This document shows positions 48,256-57,091 of a stretch of 64,000 nucleotides of DNA, one piece after another. The stretch covers positions 15,667 to 79,666 of the forward strand of contig JAGRFY010000092.1 of the NCBI GenBank assembly GCA_020445765.1, written 5' to 3'. The stretch comes from Rhodocyclaceae bacterium. Lineage in GTDB: Bacteria > Pseudomonadota > Gammaproteobacteria > Burkholderiales > Rhodocyclaceae. The notes under the pieces were generated by a model, which worked only from the letters and a program-made list of their open reading frames with translations, did not search any database and was not told the DNA's origin. How positions within the stretch are numbered: the stretch's first letter is position 1; every line of letters starts with the position of its first letter. The translations under genes and the position numbers were made by a program.

Positions 48256-49668
48256 ATGCCAAGTCCATCCTTTCGTCAGTATCTCCTTCTTGCCTTCCTG
48301 CTGATCGCTGCCGTGCTGACCGCAGCAGCGATGCAGGGCTTGGCGGTCCTCGAAGACTTCGCCAGTCGCAGCCGCGGTGCCGCCGGCGATGCACTGCGCC
48401 TGTCTCGGGTCGTTCAGCTGCTCGGCGAGCGCGCGGTCGACATGACCCGTAGCGCCCGGCAATATCGCCTGTTGGGCGAGCCTGCGCTATTCGAGCGCTT
48501 TGTCGCGAGCCGGGCCGAAGCCGTCGAGGCGATCGACGGGCTCGGGTCGCTGGTGACGATCGACCTGGCGCCGATCCTGCCTTCCTTGCGGGACTGGCGC
48601 CAGAGTGCGGGGCGTGTCGAAGCGCTGTTGTCGGCGGCGGGCGACGAAGACGCCTTGTTCGCGGAGCTGAGCCGGCTCGCGGCGGTCGGTGGCGTGGTGT
48701 CCGGTGCGGTACGCGAGGCCATCGAGGCCCACAACCAGAGTCTGTTCGACGCGCTCGACGCAAACCGTGCGCGCGTGGCCAGTCAGGTATCCGCGGCGGT
48801 CCTGGTCAGCATCCTGCTCGCGATAGCGTTCGGTGCGTGGCTGGTGCGCTCGCTGTCGCGGCTGGAGAAGGCCATCGTCGCGCTTGGTGATGGCTATTCC
48901 GACCGCCCGGTGAAAGTCGGTGGTCCCCGTGACCTGCGACAGGTCGGAGAGCGGCTCGAATGGTTGCGCGAGCGATTGAACGAACTCGAATCGGACCGCG
49001 TGCGGGTCCTGCGCCACGTCTCGCACGAACTCAAGACGCCACTTGCCGCGATGCGCGAGGGGGTATCCTTGCTCGATGACCGCGTGCTCGGACCACTGGT
49101 CGAGCCCCAGCGCGAAGTGGTTGCGATCCTGAAGCACAATTGTGCGACCTTGCAGACCCGGATCGAGGCCTTGCTCGGTGTCAATGCGGCGGCCTTCGAT
49201 GCCCGTCGCCTGAGCTTCGGCCGAATCGAACCGGTGGCGCTACTGCGTTCGGTGGTCGAGGAGCAAGCCCTGCAGATTCAGCAGAGGCGGCTGGAGGTGT
49301 CGGTCGAGGGTCAAGCCGATGCGATCGAGGTGGACATACAGAAGGTCTCGCTGATGCTGTCGAATCTGCTCGCCAACGCGATCGCGTTCAGCCCCGAAGG
49401 GTCGTTGATCCGGCTGATCGCCAACCGCAAGGGCAAGCGCCTGCGGCTCGATTGCATCGACGAAGGCCCGGGTGTCGAGCCGGAGGAGGCCGAACGCATC
49501 TTCGATCCCTTTTTTCGCGGCAGCCTGCAGCCAGAGGGGAGAGAGAACGGAACCGGCATCGGTCTGTCCATCGTTCGTGAGTACGCCCACGCCCATGGCG
49601 GCAGCGTCGTGTTGGTGCCGGCCAGCCTGGGTTGCCATTTCAGGATCGAGTTGCCCTATGACCGTTGA
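48256..49668 (+). CDS. glrK: Sensor histidine kinase GlrK (QseE)
   Basis: 470 residues. Two membrane helices (about 8-28 and 176-196) flank a helical periplasmic domain. They are followed by HAMP, HisKA (H-V-S-H-E-L-K-T-P, about 253-262) and HATPase (N-x-x-x-N, G-x-G, G-T-G-I-G-L) domains. Homologue of GlrK/QseE, which phosphorylates GlrR and responds to envelope signals. ATG at 48256 is preferred over upstream TTG/GTG. The next gene overlaps by 11 bases. No strong promoter of its own is evident. Confidence 0.88.
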   Translation: MPSPSFRQYLLLAFLLIAAVLTAAAMQGLAVLEDFASRSRGAAGDALRLSRVVQLLGERAVDMTRSARQYRLLGEPALFERFVASRAEAVEAIDGLGSLVTIDLAPILPSLRDWRQSAGRVEALLSAAGDEDALFAELSRLAAVGGVVSGAVREAIEAHNQSLFDALDANRARVASQVSAAVLVSILLAIAFGAWLVRSLSRLEKAIVALGDGYSDRPVKVGGPRDLRQVGERLEWLRERLNELESDRVRVLRHVSHELKTPLAAMREGVSLLDDRVLGPLVEPQREVVAILKHNCATLQTRIEALLGVNAAAFDARRLSFGRIEPVALLRSVVEEQALQIQQRRLEVSVEGQADAIEVDIQKVSLMLSNLLANAIAFSPEGSLIRLIANRKGKRLRLDCIDEGPGVEPEEAERIFDPFFRGSLQPEGRENGTGIGLSIVREYAHAHGGSVVLVPASLGCHFRIELPYDR

Positions 49669-50281
49669 TCGGCGTCGAATGGTCGCGGTGGCGGCCACGC
49701 TCGTGGTCCTTGGTGGCTGCGCCTTCGAACGGAGTACGGTGCGGGGTGCAGACGGGCTGCCGGCGGCCGAACCGGCGGTGATCGTCGAGCAGGCGTCGCC
49801 GCTGGCGGCGGGCGACGTCAATCTGCGCGCGATCCTGGCCTTCTATCGCAACTCTCGCGGCATGTCAGCTGTGGAACTCGCCCGAGAGCGGGAGGCCTTG
49901 AAGGGACGGGTCAGCGATCCGCTCGACGCATTGCGTCTGGCGATCTTGCTTGGCCACCGCCGCAGCGATCTGGTACGGGCGCTCGGTCTGCTCGACGGCA
50001 TCGCCGAATCGGACAGTCCGCAGGCGGTCGCGCTGCAACCGCTCGCGCGCCTGCTGTCCGATCAGTACGCGGAGCGCCTCAAGCTGGATACACAGGCCGA
50101 CAGGCTGGGCGTCAGTGCGCGCGAGGCCGAGCTTCGGGCCAGCGAGGCGAGCGCCGAGGTCGAGGCGCTGCGGGCGAAGGCGAGTGCGCTACAGGAGAAG
50201 ATCGACGCGCTGGCCGAGATCGAGCGCAGCCTGCCCGGCCGGCCGGCGCCACCGGTGCCGATGGGGGGAGCGACGCAATGA
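49658..50281 (+). CDS. qseG: QseG-like lipoprotein
   Basis: 207 residues with lipobox V-L-G-G-C (Cys20-21) and a helical mature part ending in a ~60-residue coiled coil. Position between glrK and glrR and the general layout match QseG, the outer-membrane lipoprotein that interacts with QseE. It overlaps glrK (11 bases) and glrR (ATGA, 4 bases), so the three genes are coupled. Confidence 0.8.
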   Translation: MTVDRRRMVAVAATLVVLGGCAFERSTVRGADGLPAAEPAVIVEQASPLAAGDVNLRAILAFYRNSRGMSAVELAREREALKGRVSDPLDALRLAILLGHRRSDLVRALGLLDGIAESDSPQAVALQPLARLLSDQYAERLKLDTQADRLGVSAREAELRASEASAEVEALRAKASALQEKIDALAEIERSLPGRPAPPVPMGGATQ

Positions 50282-51672
50282 ACGCAGGTGGCAGCATTCA
50301 CACCGGTGCCCGTGTCCTCGTCGTCGATGACGATCCGGACCTGCTGCGCCTGCTGACGATGCGCCTCGCAGCGACTGGCTACCTGGTCAGCACCGCCGCA
50401 AGCGCCGCGGCGGCAGAGGCGCAACTCGCCAGCGAGAGGCCGGACGTGGTGGTCAGCGACGTGCGCCTGCCGGATCGCGACGGTCTCAGCCTGTTCGCCG
50501 AGATTCGTCGGCATCATCCGTCGCTGCCGGTCATCCTGTTGACCGCGCACGGCACCATTCCTGACGCGGTCGAGGCCATTGGCAAGGGCGTGTTCGCATA
50601 CCTGACCAAGCCTTTCGACAGCCAGTTGCTGCGCGAGAAGATCGAGCACGCCTTGTCGCTGTCGCCGCAACTACAGACCACTGAAAGCGGCGACGAGCGT
50701 TGGCGTGCCGAGATCGTCAGCCGCAGCAGTGCAATGCGGGAACTGCTGGGGGAAGCCCACATGGTGGCGGCATCGGACGCCAGCGTGCTGATTCGTGGCG
50801 ACAGCGGCACCGGCAAGGAGCTGCTCGCGCGCGCGATCCATCGTGCCAGCCCGCGCGCCGATCATCCCTTCGTTGCGATCAACTGCGGGGCGATACCGGA
50901 GCAACTGCTCGAGTCCGAATTGTTCGGCCACGTCAAGGGCGCGTTCACCGGTGCCGCCAGCAACCGCGACGGCCTGTTTCTGGCGGCCCACGGCGGCACC
51001 CTGTTCCTAGACGAGATCGGCGACATGCCGCTGGCCCTGCAGGTCAAGCTGCTACGGGTGTTGCAGGAGCGGGCGGTACGCCCGGTCGGTGCGACCCAGG
51101 CGCGGGCGATCGACGTGCGTATCCTGTCGGCGACCCACCGCGATCTCGATCTGGCGATGGGCGAGGGTCAGTTCCGGGAGGATCTCTACTACCGCCTCAA
51201 TGTCGTCAGCCTGTATCTGCCCCCGCTGTCCGCCCGGAGAGAGGACATCCCACTGTTGGCCGGCCACTTCCTGGCGCAACTCGCACGGAAGTACGGCAAG
51301 GACGTCAATGGCTTTGCTCCCGAGGCGCTCGATGCGCTGGTGGCTGCGCCGTGGCCCGGCAACGTGCGCCAACTCTACAACGTCGTCGAGCAGGTCTGCG
51401 CACTTGCGACATCGCCGCTGGTGCCACGGACCTTGGTCGATCGCGCGCTGCGCGTGCGCCGAATGGACGAACTCTCGTATGCCGAGGCGAAGGCGCGGTT
51501 CGAGCGCAACTATTTGATTCAGCTGCTTAAATTGACTGATGGGAACGTTTCCGACGCAGCCCGGCTGGCGCAGCGGAACCGGACCGAATTCTATCGGCTG
51601 CTGCAGCGCTACGATCTGGTTCCCGCCATGTTCCGCACCGCCGGCGATTCTGTCGGATCTGGGCGACAGTAA
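50278..51672 (+). CDS. glrR: Sigma-54-dependent response regulator GlrR (QseF)
   Basis: 464 residues. Receiver domain with the phospho-Asp in V-V-V-S-D-V-R-L-P (about 61), AAA+ sigma-54 interaction domain with Walker A G-D-S-G-T-G-K-E (about 179), the G-A-F-T-G-A sigma-54 loop (about 221) and G-D-M-P Walker B region. The Fis-type helix-turn-helix ([14 protein letters not shown]) is C-terminal. An intact NtrC-class activator. Its last codons contain one of the GlrR boxes that serve the next gene. Confidence 0.93.
   Translation: MNAGGSIHTGARVLVVDDDPDLLRLLTMRLAATGYLVSTAASAAAAEAQLASERPDVVVSDVRLPDRDGLSLFAEIRRHHPSLPVILLTAHGTIPDAVEAIGKGVFAYLTKPFDSQLLREKIEHALSLSPQLQTTESGDERWRAEIVSRSSAMRELLGEAHMVAASDASVLIRGDSGTGKELLARAIHRASPRADHPFVAINCGAIPEQLLESELFGHVKGAFTGAASNRDGLFLAAHGGTLFLDEIGDMPLALQVKLLRVLQERAVRPVGATQARAIDVRILSATHRDLDLAMGEGQFREDLYYRLNVVSLYLPPLSARREDIPLLAGHFLAQLARKYGKDVNGFAPEALDALVAAPWPGNVRQLYNVVEQVCALATSPLVPRTLVDRALRVRRMDELSYAEAKARFERNYLIQLLKLTDGNVSDAARLAQRNRTEFYRLLQRYDLVPAMFRTAGDSVGSGRQ
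51651..51668. promoter_or_regulatory. GlrR-type box, promoter-distal (BON side)
   Basis: Exact TGTC-N10-GACA inside the glrR 3' end, centred about 175 bases upstream of the predicted BON-gene start. Confidence 0.77.
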
Positions 51673-51716
51673 CAGTCGACACGAAATCATAGACTTGCAG
51701 TGCCTGCCCGACGCCC

Positions 51717-51734
51717 TGTCGTGGCAGCCCGACA
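51717..51734. promoter_or_regulatory. GlrR-type box, promoter-proximal (BON side)
   Basis: Exact TGTC-N10-GACA, 66 bases from the distal box and about 109 upstream of the predicted start. Confidence 0.8.
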
Positions 51735-51807
51735 CTTTCTCGCCCTAGGTCAGCAGCTGTTCCCGACTCGTGCGTCCATCCCATTGAAAAATAGTTGATT
51801 TTCCGGC

Positions 51808-51823
51808 TGGCACGAAGCTGGCT
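51808..51823 (+). promoter_or_regulatory. Sigma-54 promoter of the BON-domain gene
   Basis: 51808-51823 reads TGGCACG-AAGC-TGGCT: GG (51809-51810) and GC (51821-51822) in the required spacing, with one mismatch (TG for TT) in the -12 box. Predicted start near 51834. Confidence 0.82.
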
Positions 51824-51877
51824 AAGGAATAGCCAGGTCAAAAAGAGCGGGGCAGTCGCTCCCGCAAGGAGTGCATC

Positions 51878-52210
51878 GTGTCCAGGCACAGTGTGATTGC
51901 AAACATCCTGAAGACTACGGCTATCGCCTTTTCGATCAGCCTTGGTGCCCAAGCGGCAGACGGTGCCGCTGCACAACGGTTCGGCGATACCGCCATGGAC
52001 GCGGCGATCAATGGCAAGGTCGCTGCAGCATTGATGTCTGATCCGGGCCTGCTGGGCGCGCGCATCGATATCGATACTCAGAACGGCATCGTCAGTCTGG
52101 CCGGTACGGTGATCGGTGAGCGTGAAGTCCGACGCGCGCTGGACATCGCGTCGGACATCGAAGGCGTGCGACGGGTCGACAACCTGCTGCAGGTCGAGGA
52201 CAACCGCTGA
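51878..52210 (+). CDS. Periplasmic BON-domain protein
   Basis: 110 residues from a GTG with AAGGAG upstream. Signal peptide (cleavage near A-Q-A-A-D, residue 26) and one BON domain (I-D-T-Q-N-G-I-V-S-L-A-G-T-V), as in OsmY and DolP-type proteins that bind phospholipids at the envelope. Its sigma-54 promoter and paired GlrR boxes place it under the preceding operon. The arrangement is reminiscent of enterobacterial glmY control, but no glmY-like RNA is evident. Confidence 0.82.
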   Translation: MSRHSVIANILKTTAIAFSISLGAQAADGAAAQRFGDTAMDAAINGKVAAALMSDPGLLGARIDIDTQNGIVSLAGTVIGEREVRRALDIASDIEGVRRVDNLLQVEDNR

Positions 52211-52277
52211 GTCCCGACGGCTTGCTGCCGGGAGACGTGATGCTTCGACCGAGCATGGATCGGGATTGCCTCTTGGC

Positions 52278-52312
52278 GCCGCATCGGCGATGCCGGTGCG
52301 GCACCCTTTTTT
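52278..52312 (+). terminator. Rho-independent terminator after the BON gene
   Basis: GCCGCATCGGC (52278-52288) pairs with GCCGGTGCGGC (52292-52302), 11 bp with one G-U pair and a 3-base loop, then ACCC and six Ts (52307-52312). 68 bases after the BON stop. Confidence 0.85.
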
Positions 52313-52357
52313 GACACAGGTGTGAGGTGCCGGGTCCGTCGAGCATCGGATCCGTTG

Positions 52358-52398
52358 ACGGGAATGGTCGGTAGATCCGCCCATTCCCGTTTTTTTTT
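52358..52398 (+). terminator. Second rho-independent terminator
   Basis: ACGGGAATGG (52358-52367) pairs perfectly with CCATTCCCGT (52381-52390) around a 13-base loop, followed by eight more Ts to 52398. Tandem with the previous one, insulating the sigma-54 transcript from the downstream gene. Confidence 0.88.
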
Positions 52399-52475
52399 GT
52401 CCATGACGATTTCCGCCACGACCGCAGGTGCAGGACGCCTGTGCGCAGGGGCTATACTCCGCGTTTTGCCTGCCG

Positions 52476-53600
52476 ATGAGGCGACGCGTGCCGAACACTG
52501 CCACCGCAACTGCCGCCAGCTCGCGCCGCGGTTCCGTGCGCGGGAGGCTGACCATTGCTGCGGTCCGACTCTGCGTGGCTGTCTGCTGCGCCCTGGCCAT
52601 GGGCTTCGCCGCGGCGGCTGGACCGTTGCCGGCACTCGGGACGTCGGTCAGGGACGTCACCGTCTCCGGGGTTTCCTCGGGGGGGTACATGGCGGTGCAG
52701 TTTCACATTGCGCATTCCGAGAGCGTCGCCGGCGCCGGCGTGCTGGCGGCCGGCCCCTACGATTGCGCCGCCGGCTCGATCTGGTTTGCCCTGACCCGGT
52801 GCATGAGGCCTCGTTTCTGGAGTCCAATGCCGGAGAGCCGCGTCTTCAGGCAGCGCATCGTGCGAAAGTCGGAGGCCGGGCTCATCGACGGTATCGAAGG
52901 GCTTGCCGGTGACCGTGCCTGGCTGTTCTCGGGCGGACGCGATGAAACCGTCGAGCGGCCCGTGGTGGAAGCCCTGGCATCCCTCTACCGTAGCGTGCTC
53001 GAGCCGAACGCGGTACGACTGGTGACACTCGCGTCCGCGGGTCACGCGATGATCACGGTCGAAGATCCCGACGCCAACCCCTGCGGAACGTCCGAGCCGC
53101 CTTATCTGAACCATTGCGGTGCGCTGGATGCGGCTGGCGAATTGCTGAATTACCTGATCGGGCCGCTGGCGCCGCCCAGGGAACCGCCCCCGGGCTCGGT
53201 TCGAGCCTTCGACCAACAGCCGTATCTCGGCCCGAAACCGGCGACCAGCGGCATGGCCGAGGTCGGTTACCTGCTGGTGCCGCCCGGTTGCGAGCAAGGC
53301 GGATGTCGGGTGCACGTGGTCTTTCATGGTTGCCGCCAGACCACCGAACAGATCGGCACCCGGTTTGTCGACAATGCCGGTTATCAGGAATGGGCGTGGA
53401 GCAATCGGCTGGTGCTTCTGTTCCCGCAGATCCGGCCGACCAACGGTTTCGTCGGCACTTTCGACTGGCTCTACAATCCCCGCGGTTGCTGGGATTGGTG
53501 GGGCTACACCGATGACCGCTACGGCGAACGCGAAGGTCGCCAGATTGCCGCGATCCAAGCCATGCTCGATCAACTGGCCCGGCCGCCAGGGAGCCGATAG
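52476..53600 (+). CDS. PHB depolymerase-like secreted esterase
   Basis: About 374 residues. N-terminal basic region and hydrophobic signal (A-V-C-C-A-L-A-M-G-F-A-A-A), then an alpha/beta-hydrolase with the serine motif G-V-S-S-G-G-Y (about 65), a Y-L-L-V-P-P-G-C domain with V-V-F-H-G-C, and N-P-R-G-C-W-D-W-W-G-Y near the end, all seen in extracellular poly(3-hydroxybutyrate) depolymerase-type esterases. Likely exported. ATG at 52476 is chosen because a TATACT (52453-52458) precedes it. Confidence 0.78.
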   Translation: MRRRVPNTATATAASSRRGSVRGRLTIAAVRLCVAVCCALAMGFAAAAGPLPALGTSVRDVTVSGVSSGGYMAVQFHIAHSESVAGAGVLAAGPYDCAAGSIWFALTRCMRPRFWSPMPESRVFRQRIVRKSEAGLIDGIEGLAGDRAWLFSGGRDETVERPVVEALASLYRSVLEPNAVRLVTLASAGHAMITVEDPDANPCGTSEPPYLNHCGALDAAGELLNYLIGPLAPPREPPPGSVRAFDQQPYLGPKPATSGMAEVGYLLVPPGCEQGGCRVHVVFHGCRQTTEQIGTRFVDNAGYQEWAWSNRLVLLFPQIRPTNGFVGTFDWLYNPRGCWDWWGYTDDRYGEREGRQIAAIQAMLDQLARPPGSR

Positions 53601-53665
53601 GGCGGACGTATGCGGGCAGCCGTGGCATCATTCGGCGCTCGCTCACAACCCGTCTCGACGCCACC

Positions 53666-54667
53666 GTGTCTGAACGACTGTTCGATCCCCACGGCATTCT
53701 GGAGATCGCCGAGGATGCCGACCTCGCGACGATTCGCCGTGCCTTCCGCCGCCTGGCGATGCGCTGGCATCCCGATCGCAACCCGGATCCCGACGCCACC
53801 GCCCGCTTTCGCGAGATCCGTGCGGCCTTCGACTGGCTGACCGGCGACCCCGATGTCGAGGGCGGTGACGACGACGTTGACGCACCATCGGATGTTGGCG
53901 CAACAGACCGCCACGCTGACATCGAACTGAGTCTGGTCGAGGCAATGCTCGGTTGCGACAAACCGTTTGTGATCCGGCGGCAGCGGCCCTGCGAAGTCTG
54001 TGACGGTGAAGGCAGCGTTGCGCTGTCCCACACCCGCCTGTGCGAGGTCTGCCACGGTAGTGGCAAGGTGCGGACCACCCACAGCCTCGAGAAATGCCAT
54101 ATCTGTGGTGGTCGCGGTTACGTCCAGCGCGCAGCGTGCGAACACTGCGCCGGCAGCGGCGAGGTCATCGCCGACAGGACGGTCACGGTTCATGTCGGCG
54201 CGGGCATGCTACCCGGCGAAGTGCTGCGCCTGAAGGGTCTCGGCCACGAGTCGCCCGGCGGGGGTGCCGGTACCCTGTTCCTGACCATTCGCCTCGCGGC
54301 TGACGACTTGTTCGAACTGGCCGGGCGGGACATCCGCGTCCGACAGCCGGTGAGCATGCTGCGGTTGATCGCCGGCGGCCGCCTGTCGATCGCCGCGCCG
54401 CTCGGACCGGTATTGATCGAACTGGAGCCGGGCCAGGTCGACGGCTGTGAGTTGCGCCTGAGCGGCAAGGGCTACCCGGGGCGGGGCGGATCGCTCGACG
54501 ACGCCGGTGATCTCGTCGTCACGCTCGAACCGTGTCCGCCCGAGCAACTCGACGAGGCCCAGCGGCGCAGTCTGGCGAAGCTCGAAGAGCAGTTGCAGCG
54601 CCACCGCGCGACCCATTTCCCGCGCCTCGAAGAGTGGTGGCAGGATTATCTCGCGAGCCGGCCCTGA
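53666..54667 (+). CDS. DnaJ-family co-chaperone-like protein
   Basis: 333 residues from GTG. J-domain with R-W-H-P-D-R-N (about 37), a zinc-finger region of four C-x-x-C-type pairs (C-E-V-C-D-G-E-G, C-E-V-C-H-G-S-G, C-H-I-C-G-G-R-G, C-E-H-C-A-G-S-G), and a DnaJ C-terminal substrate domain. Complete type I J-protein, slightly shorter than DnaJ because the G/F region is nearly absent. It stimulates Hsp70. Not the dnaK-adjacent dnaJ. Confidence 0.87.
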   Translation: MSERLFDPHGILEIAEDADLATIRRAFRRLAMRWHPDRNPDPDATARFREIRAAFDWLTGDPDVEGGDDDVDAPSDVGATDRHADIELSLVEAMLGCDKPFVIRRQRPCEVCDGEGSVALSHTRLCEVCHGSGKVRTTHSLEKCHICGGRGYVQRAACEHCAGSGEVIADRTVTVHVGAGMLPGEVLRLKGLGHESPGGGAGTLFLTIRLAADDLFELAGRDIRVRQPVSMLRLIAGGRLSIAAPLGPVLIELEPGQVDGCELRLSGKGYPGRGGSLDDAGDLVVTLEPCPPEQLDEAQRRSLAKLEEQLQRHRATHFPRLEEWWQDYLASRP

Positions 54668-54753
54668 GCCGTCCGGCCGTGCGATGCTGCCGCGTCTAGG
54701 ACGGCCCGGCCGAGTGCGTCGACGAGACGCCAGTCATGTGCACTCGCCCGCCG

Positions 54754-55167
54754 TCAGTCTGGATCGCCACCGCCGAATCGATGAATCTGGCGACGCGCCT
54801 TCTTCGTCGGGCGACCGCGCAGGTCGCTGCCCGGTGCTGGCGCGAGCCGTCGGGTTTCGCGTTCGGCGACGCGGCGGGCCTCGCTCTCAGCGGTTTCGTG
54901 ATACAGCTGGCGAGCCTCGACAGCCGGTCGTCGATGGGCATTGACGCCGAGCACGTCGACGCGCCAGCGGGTTTCGCCCGCGGCGATGTCGAGCCGATCG
55001 CCCGGACGGACCTCGCGCGCGGGCTTGACGGGATCACCGTTCACGCGCACGTGGCCGGCGGTGACAGCCTGGCTCGCCAGCGAGCGGGTCTTGAAGAAGC
55101 GGGCCGCCCAGAGCCACTTGTCGATGCGCAACCTGGCCTCGGGGCCGGTGTCGATGCCGTTATTCAC
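54754..55167 (-). CDS. hslR: S4 RNA-binding heat-shock protein HslR
   Basis: 137 residues from a GTG with AGGGAG upstream. S4 domain with R-I-D-K-W-L-W-A-A-R-F-F-K-T-R and V-N-G-x-x-V-K-P, and the basic C-terminal extension of Hsp15. It recycles stalled 50S subunits carrying nascent chains. Confidence 0.9.
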   Translation of the reverse strand: MNNGIDTGPEARLRIDKWLWAARFFKTRSLASQAVTAGHVRVNGDPVKPAREVRPGDRLDIAAGETRWRVDVLGVNAHRRPAVEARQLYHETAESEARRVAERETRRLAPAPGSDLRGRPTKKARRQIHRFGGGDPD

Positions 55168-55234
55168 GAAGCTCCCTGTCCGGGGTCGGAACGGCGATTG
55201 TCGGGTGCCCGATCGGTTCCCGGCAAGCAGCGGT

Positions 55235-56020
55235 TCAGCGCTCGACAAAAGCGCGTTCGATGACGTAGTCACCGGGGATGCCGATCCGCGGCGACATTTC
55301 GAAGCCACGCCCGTCGAGCAGTTCGCAGCATTCCGCGAGCATCGCCGGGCTGCCGCAGATCATCGCCCGGTCCACGGCAGCATCGATCGACGGCAGACCG
55401 ATGTCGTCAAACAGGTTGCCGCTGCGGATCAGATCGGTCAGCCGGCCGCGATTTCGGAAGGGCTCGCGGGTCACGGTCGGGTAGTAGATCAGCTTGGCGC
55501 CGACATCTTCGCCGAAGTATTCGTTGGCGGGCAGGTCGCGGGTCAGCGTCTCGGCATAGGCGAGTTCCGAAATCTGTCTCACGCCATGCACGAGAACGAC
55601 CTTTTCGAAGCGTTCGTAGAGCGCAGGATCCTGGACGATGCTGATGAAGGGTGCCAGGCCGGTGCCGGTCGACAGCAGGTAGAGGTTTCTTCCAGGGCGT
55701 ACGTCGTGCAAGACCAGGGTACCTGTCGGCTTCTTGCTCACCACGATCTGGTCGCCCGCCTTCAGGTGTTGCAGGCGGGAGGTCAGTGGCCCGTCGGGCA
55801 CCTTGATGCTGAAGAACTCGAGATGATCCTCGTAGTTCGGACTGGCGATCGAATAGGCTCGGGTCAGCGGACGACCATCCACCTCCAGGCCGATCATCAC
55901 GAACTGGCCGTTCTCGAAGCGCAGACCGGGGTCGCGGGTGGTGCGGAAGCTGAACAGCGACTCGTTCCAGTGGCGCACGTTCAGGACACGTTCGGTACTC
56001 AGGTTGCTCATGGTCTTCAT
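55235..56020 (-). CDS. fpr: Ferredoxin-NADP reductase
   Basis: 261 residues, FAD-binding R-A-Y-S-I-A-S (about 55) and C-terminal nucleotide domain with G-T-G-L-A-P-F. Bacterial Fpr exchanges electrons between NADPH and ferredoxin/flavodoxin and helps oxidative-stress defence. Divergent from a FinR-like LysR gene, as in Pseudomonas. Start at M-K-T-M (56020) or 9 bases inside. Confidence 0.92.
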   Translation of the reverse strand: MKTMSNLSTERVLNVRHWNESLFSFRTTRDPGLRFENGQFVMIGLEVDGRPLTRAYSIASPNYEDHLEFFSIKVPDGPLTSRLQHLKAGDQIVVSKKPTGTLVLHDVRPGRNLYLLSTGTGLAPFISIVQDPALYERFEKVVLVHGVRQISELAYAETLTRDLPANEYFGEDVGAKLIYYPTVTREPFRNRGRLTDLIRSGNLFDDIGLPSIDAAVDRAMICGSPAMLAECCELLDGRGFEMSPRIGIPGDYVIERAFVER

Positions 56021-56093
56021 TCACTTCGATTCATGGAGTCTGGACGCATTCTAGGGTTCGCGGCTTTAACTGAAAAATGGATAATATGAGTAT

Positions 56094-56106
56094 CTATTAG
56101 CGATAG
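56094..56106. promoter_or_regulatory. Candidate LysR operator in the fpr/finR intergenic region
   Basis: CTAT (56094-56097) and ATAG (56103-56106) flank TAGCG in an AT-rich stretch 8 bases before finR; the spacing fits a T-N11-A LysR site. Short, so tentative. Confidence 0.35.
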
Positions 56107-56113
56107 TATCGAT

Positions 56114-57091
56114 ATGCGATTCAGCCTCAGGCAGATCGAAGTCTTCGTCGCGATCGCTCGCGCCGAGAATGTTTCGCGTGCAGCGGAGTCGCTGGCGATG
56201 TCGCAATCGGCAGCGAGTTCTGCCCTCTCGGAGCTCGAGCGCCAGTTCGATCGACCCTTGTTCGACCGCGTCGGCAAGTCGGTGCTGCTGAACGAAACCG
56301 GCCGCCTGTTGCTGCCGCGGGCGGTCGAGTTGCTCGATCGAGCCGGCGAACTCGAGGCACTGCTGCGTGGCCGCACTGTATTCGGTGCCATCCGGCTCGG
56401 CGCCACGCTGACCATCGGCAACTATCTGGCGACACTGATCGTGGCCGCCTATCTGCGCAGCCACCCGGAATGCAGGGCCCGCCTGGCGGTGCACAACACC
56501 GCCCGCATCGTCGAGCAGCTGCAGCGCTTCGAGCTGGACCTCGGTCTGATCGAGGGCCAGTGCCACGCGCCCGAACTTTCGGTCGAGCGCTGGATCGCCG
56601 ACGAACTGGTGGTCTTCTGTGCACCGTCACACCCGCTGGCAGGGCACAGCGGGATCCCGGTCGATGCGCTGTCGCGCGAAGTCTGGATCCTTCGCGAACG
56701 GGGCTCGGGCACCCGCGAGACCTTCGACCACGCGATGCGGCATGTCGATGGCCCGCTGTCGGTTCGTCTCGAACTGGAGCACACCGAGGCGATCAAGCGC
56801 GCGGTGGAGTCCGGTCTCGGCATCGGCTGCATTTCCCGCCTTGCGCTGAGGGATGCTTTTCGGCGCGGTACGCTGGCGCCGATCGAAGTGTCCGATATCG
56901 ACCTGTCGCGCCATTTTCAGTTCGTGTGGCATCGCGACAAGTATCAAAGCGAAGCGACCCGAGCCTTTCTCGGCCTGTGCCGGCGCTTTACCGCCGGCGT
57001 CACGCGCAGCGACCTGATCCCGGGCTCGGGCGAATCGCTGGCCGCGGGCGATCAGCCTCGGGCACGCGATTCCGATGACAGATTGCGGTAG
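56114..57091 (+). CDS. finR: LysR-family regulator, FinR-like
   Basis: 325 residues. Helix-turn-helix with S-Q-S-A-A-S-S-A-L-S-E-L-E (residues 29-41) of the CysB-like/YeiE branch. Divergent from fpr, the arrangement in which FinR activates fpr in Pseudomonas putida. C-terminal ~30 residues extend past the effector domain. Its tail overlaps the convergent GGDEF-EAL gene by 40 bases. Confidence 0.85.
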   Translation: MRFSLRQIEVFVAIARAENVSRAAESLAMSQSAASSALSELERQFDRPLFDRVGKSVLLNETGRLLLPRAVELLDRAGELEALLRGRTVFGAIRLGATLTIGNYLATLIVAAYLRSHPECRARLAVHNTARIVEQLQRFELDLGLIEGQCHAPELSVERWIADELVVFCAPSHPLAGHSGIPVDALSREVWILRERGSGTRETFDHAMRHVDGPLSVRLELEHTEAIKRAVESGLGIGCISRLALRDAFRRGTLAPIEVSDIDLSRHFQFVWHRDKYQSEATRAFLGLCRRFTAGVTRSDLIPGSGESLAAGDQPRARDSDDRLR

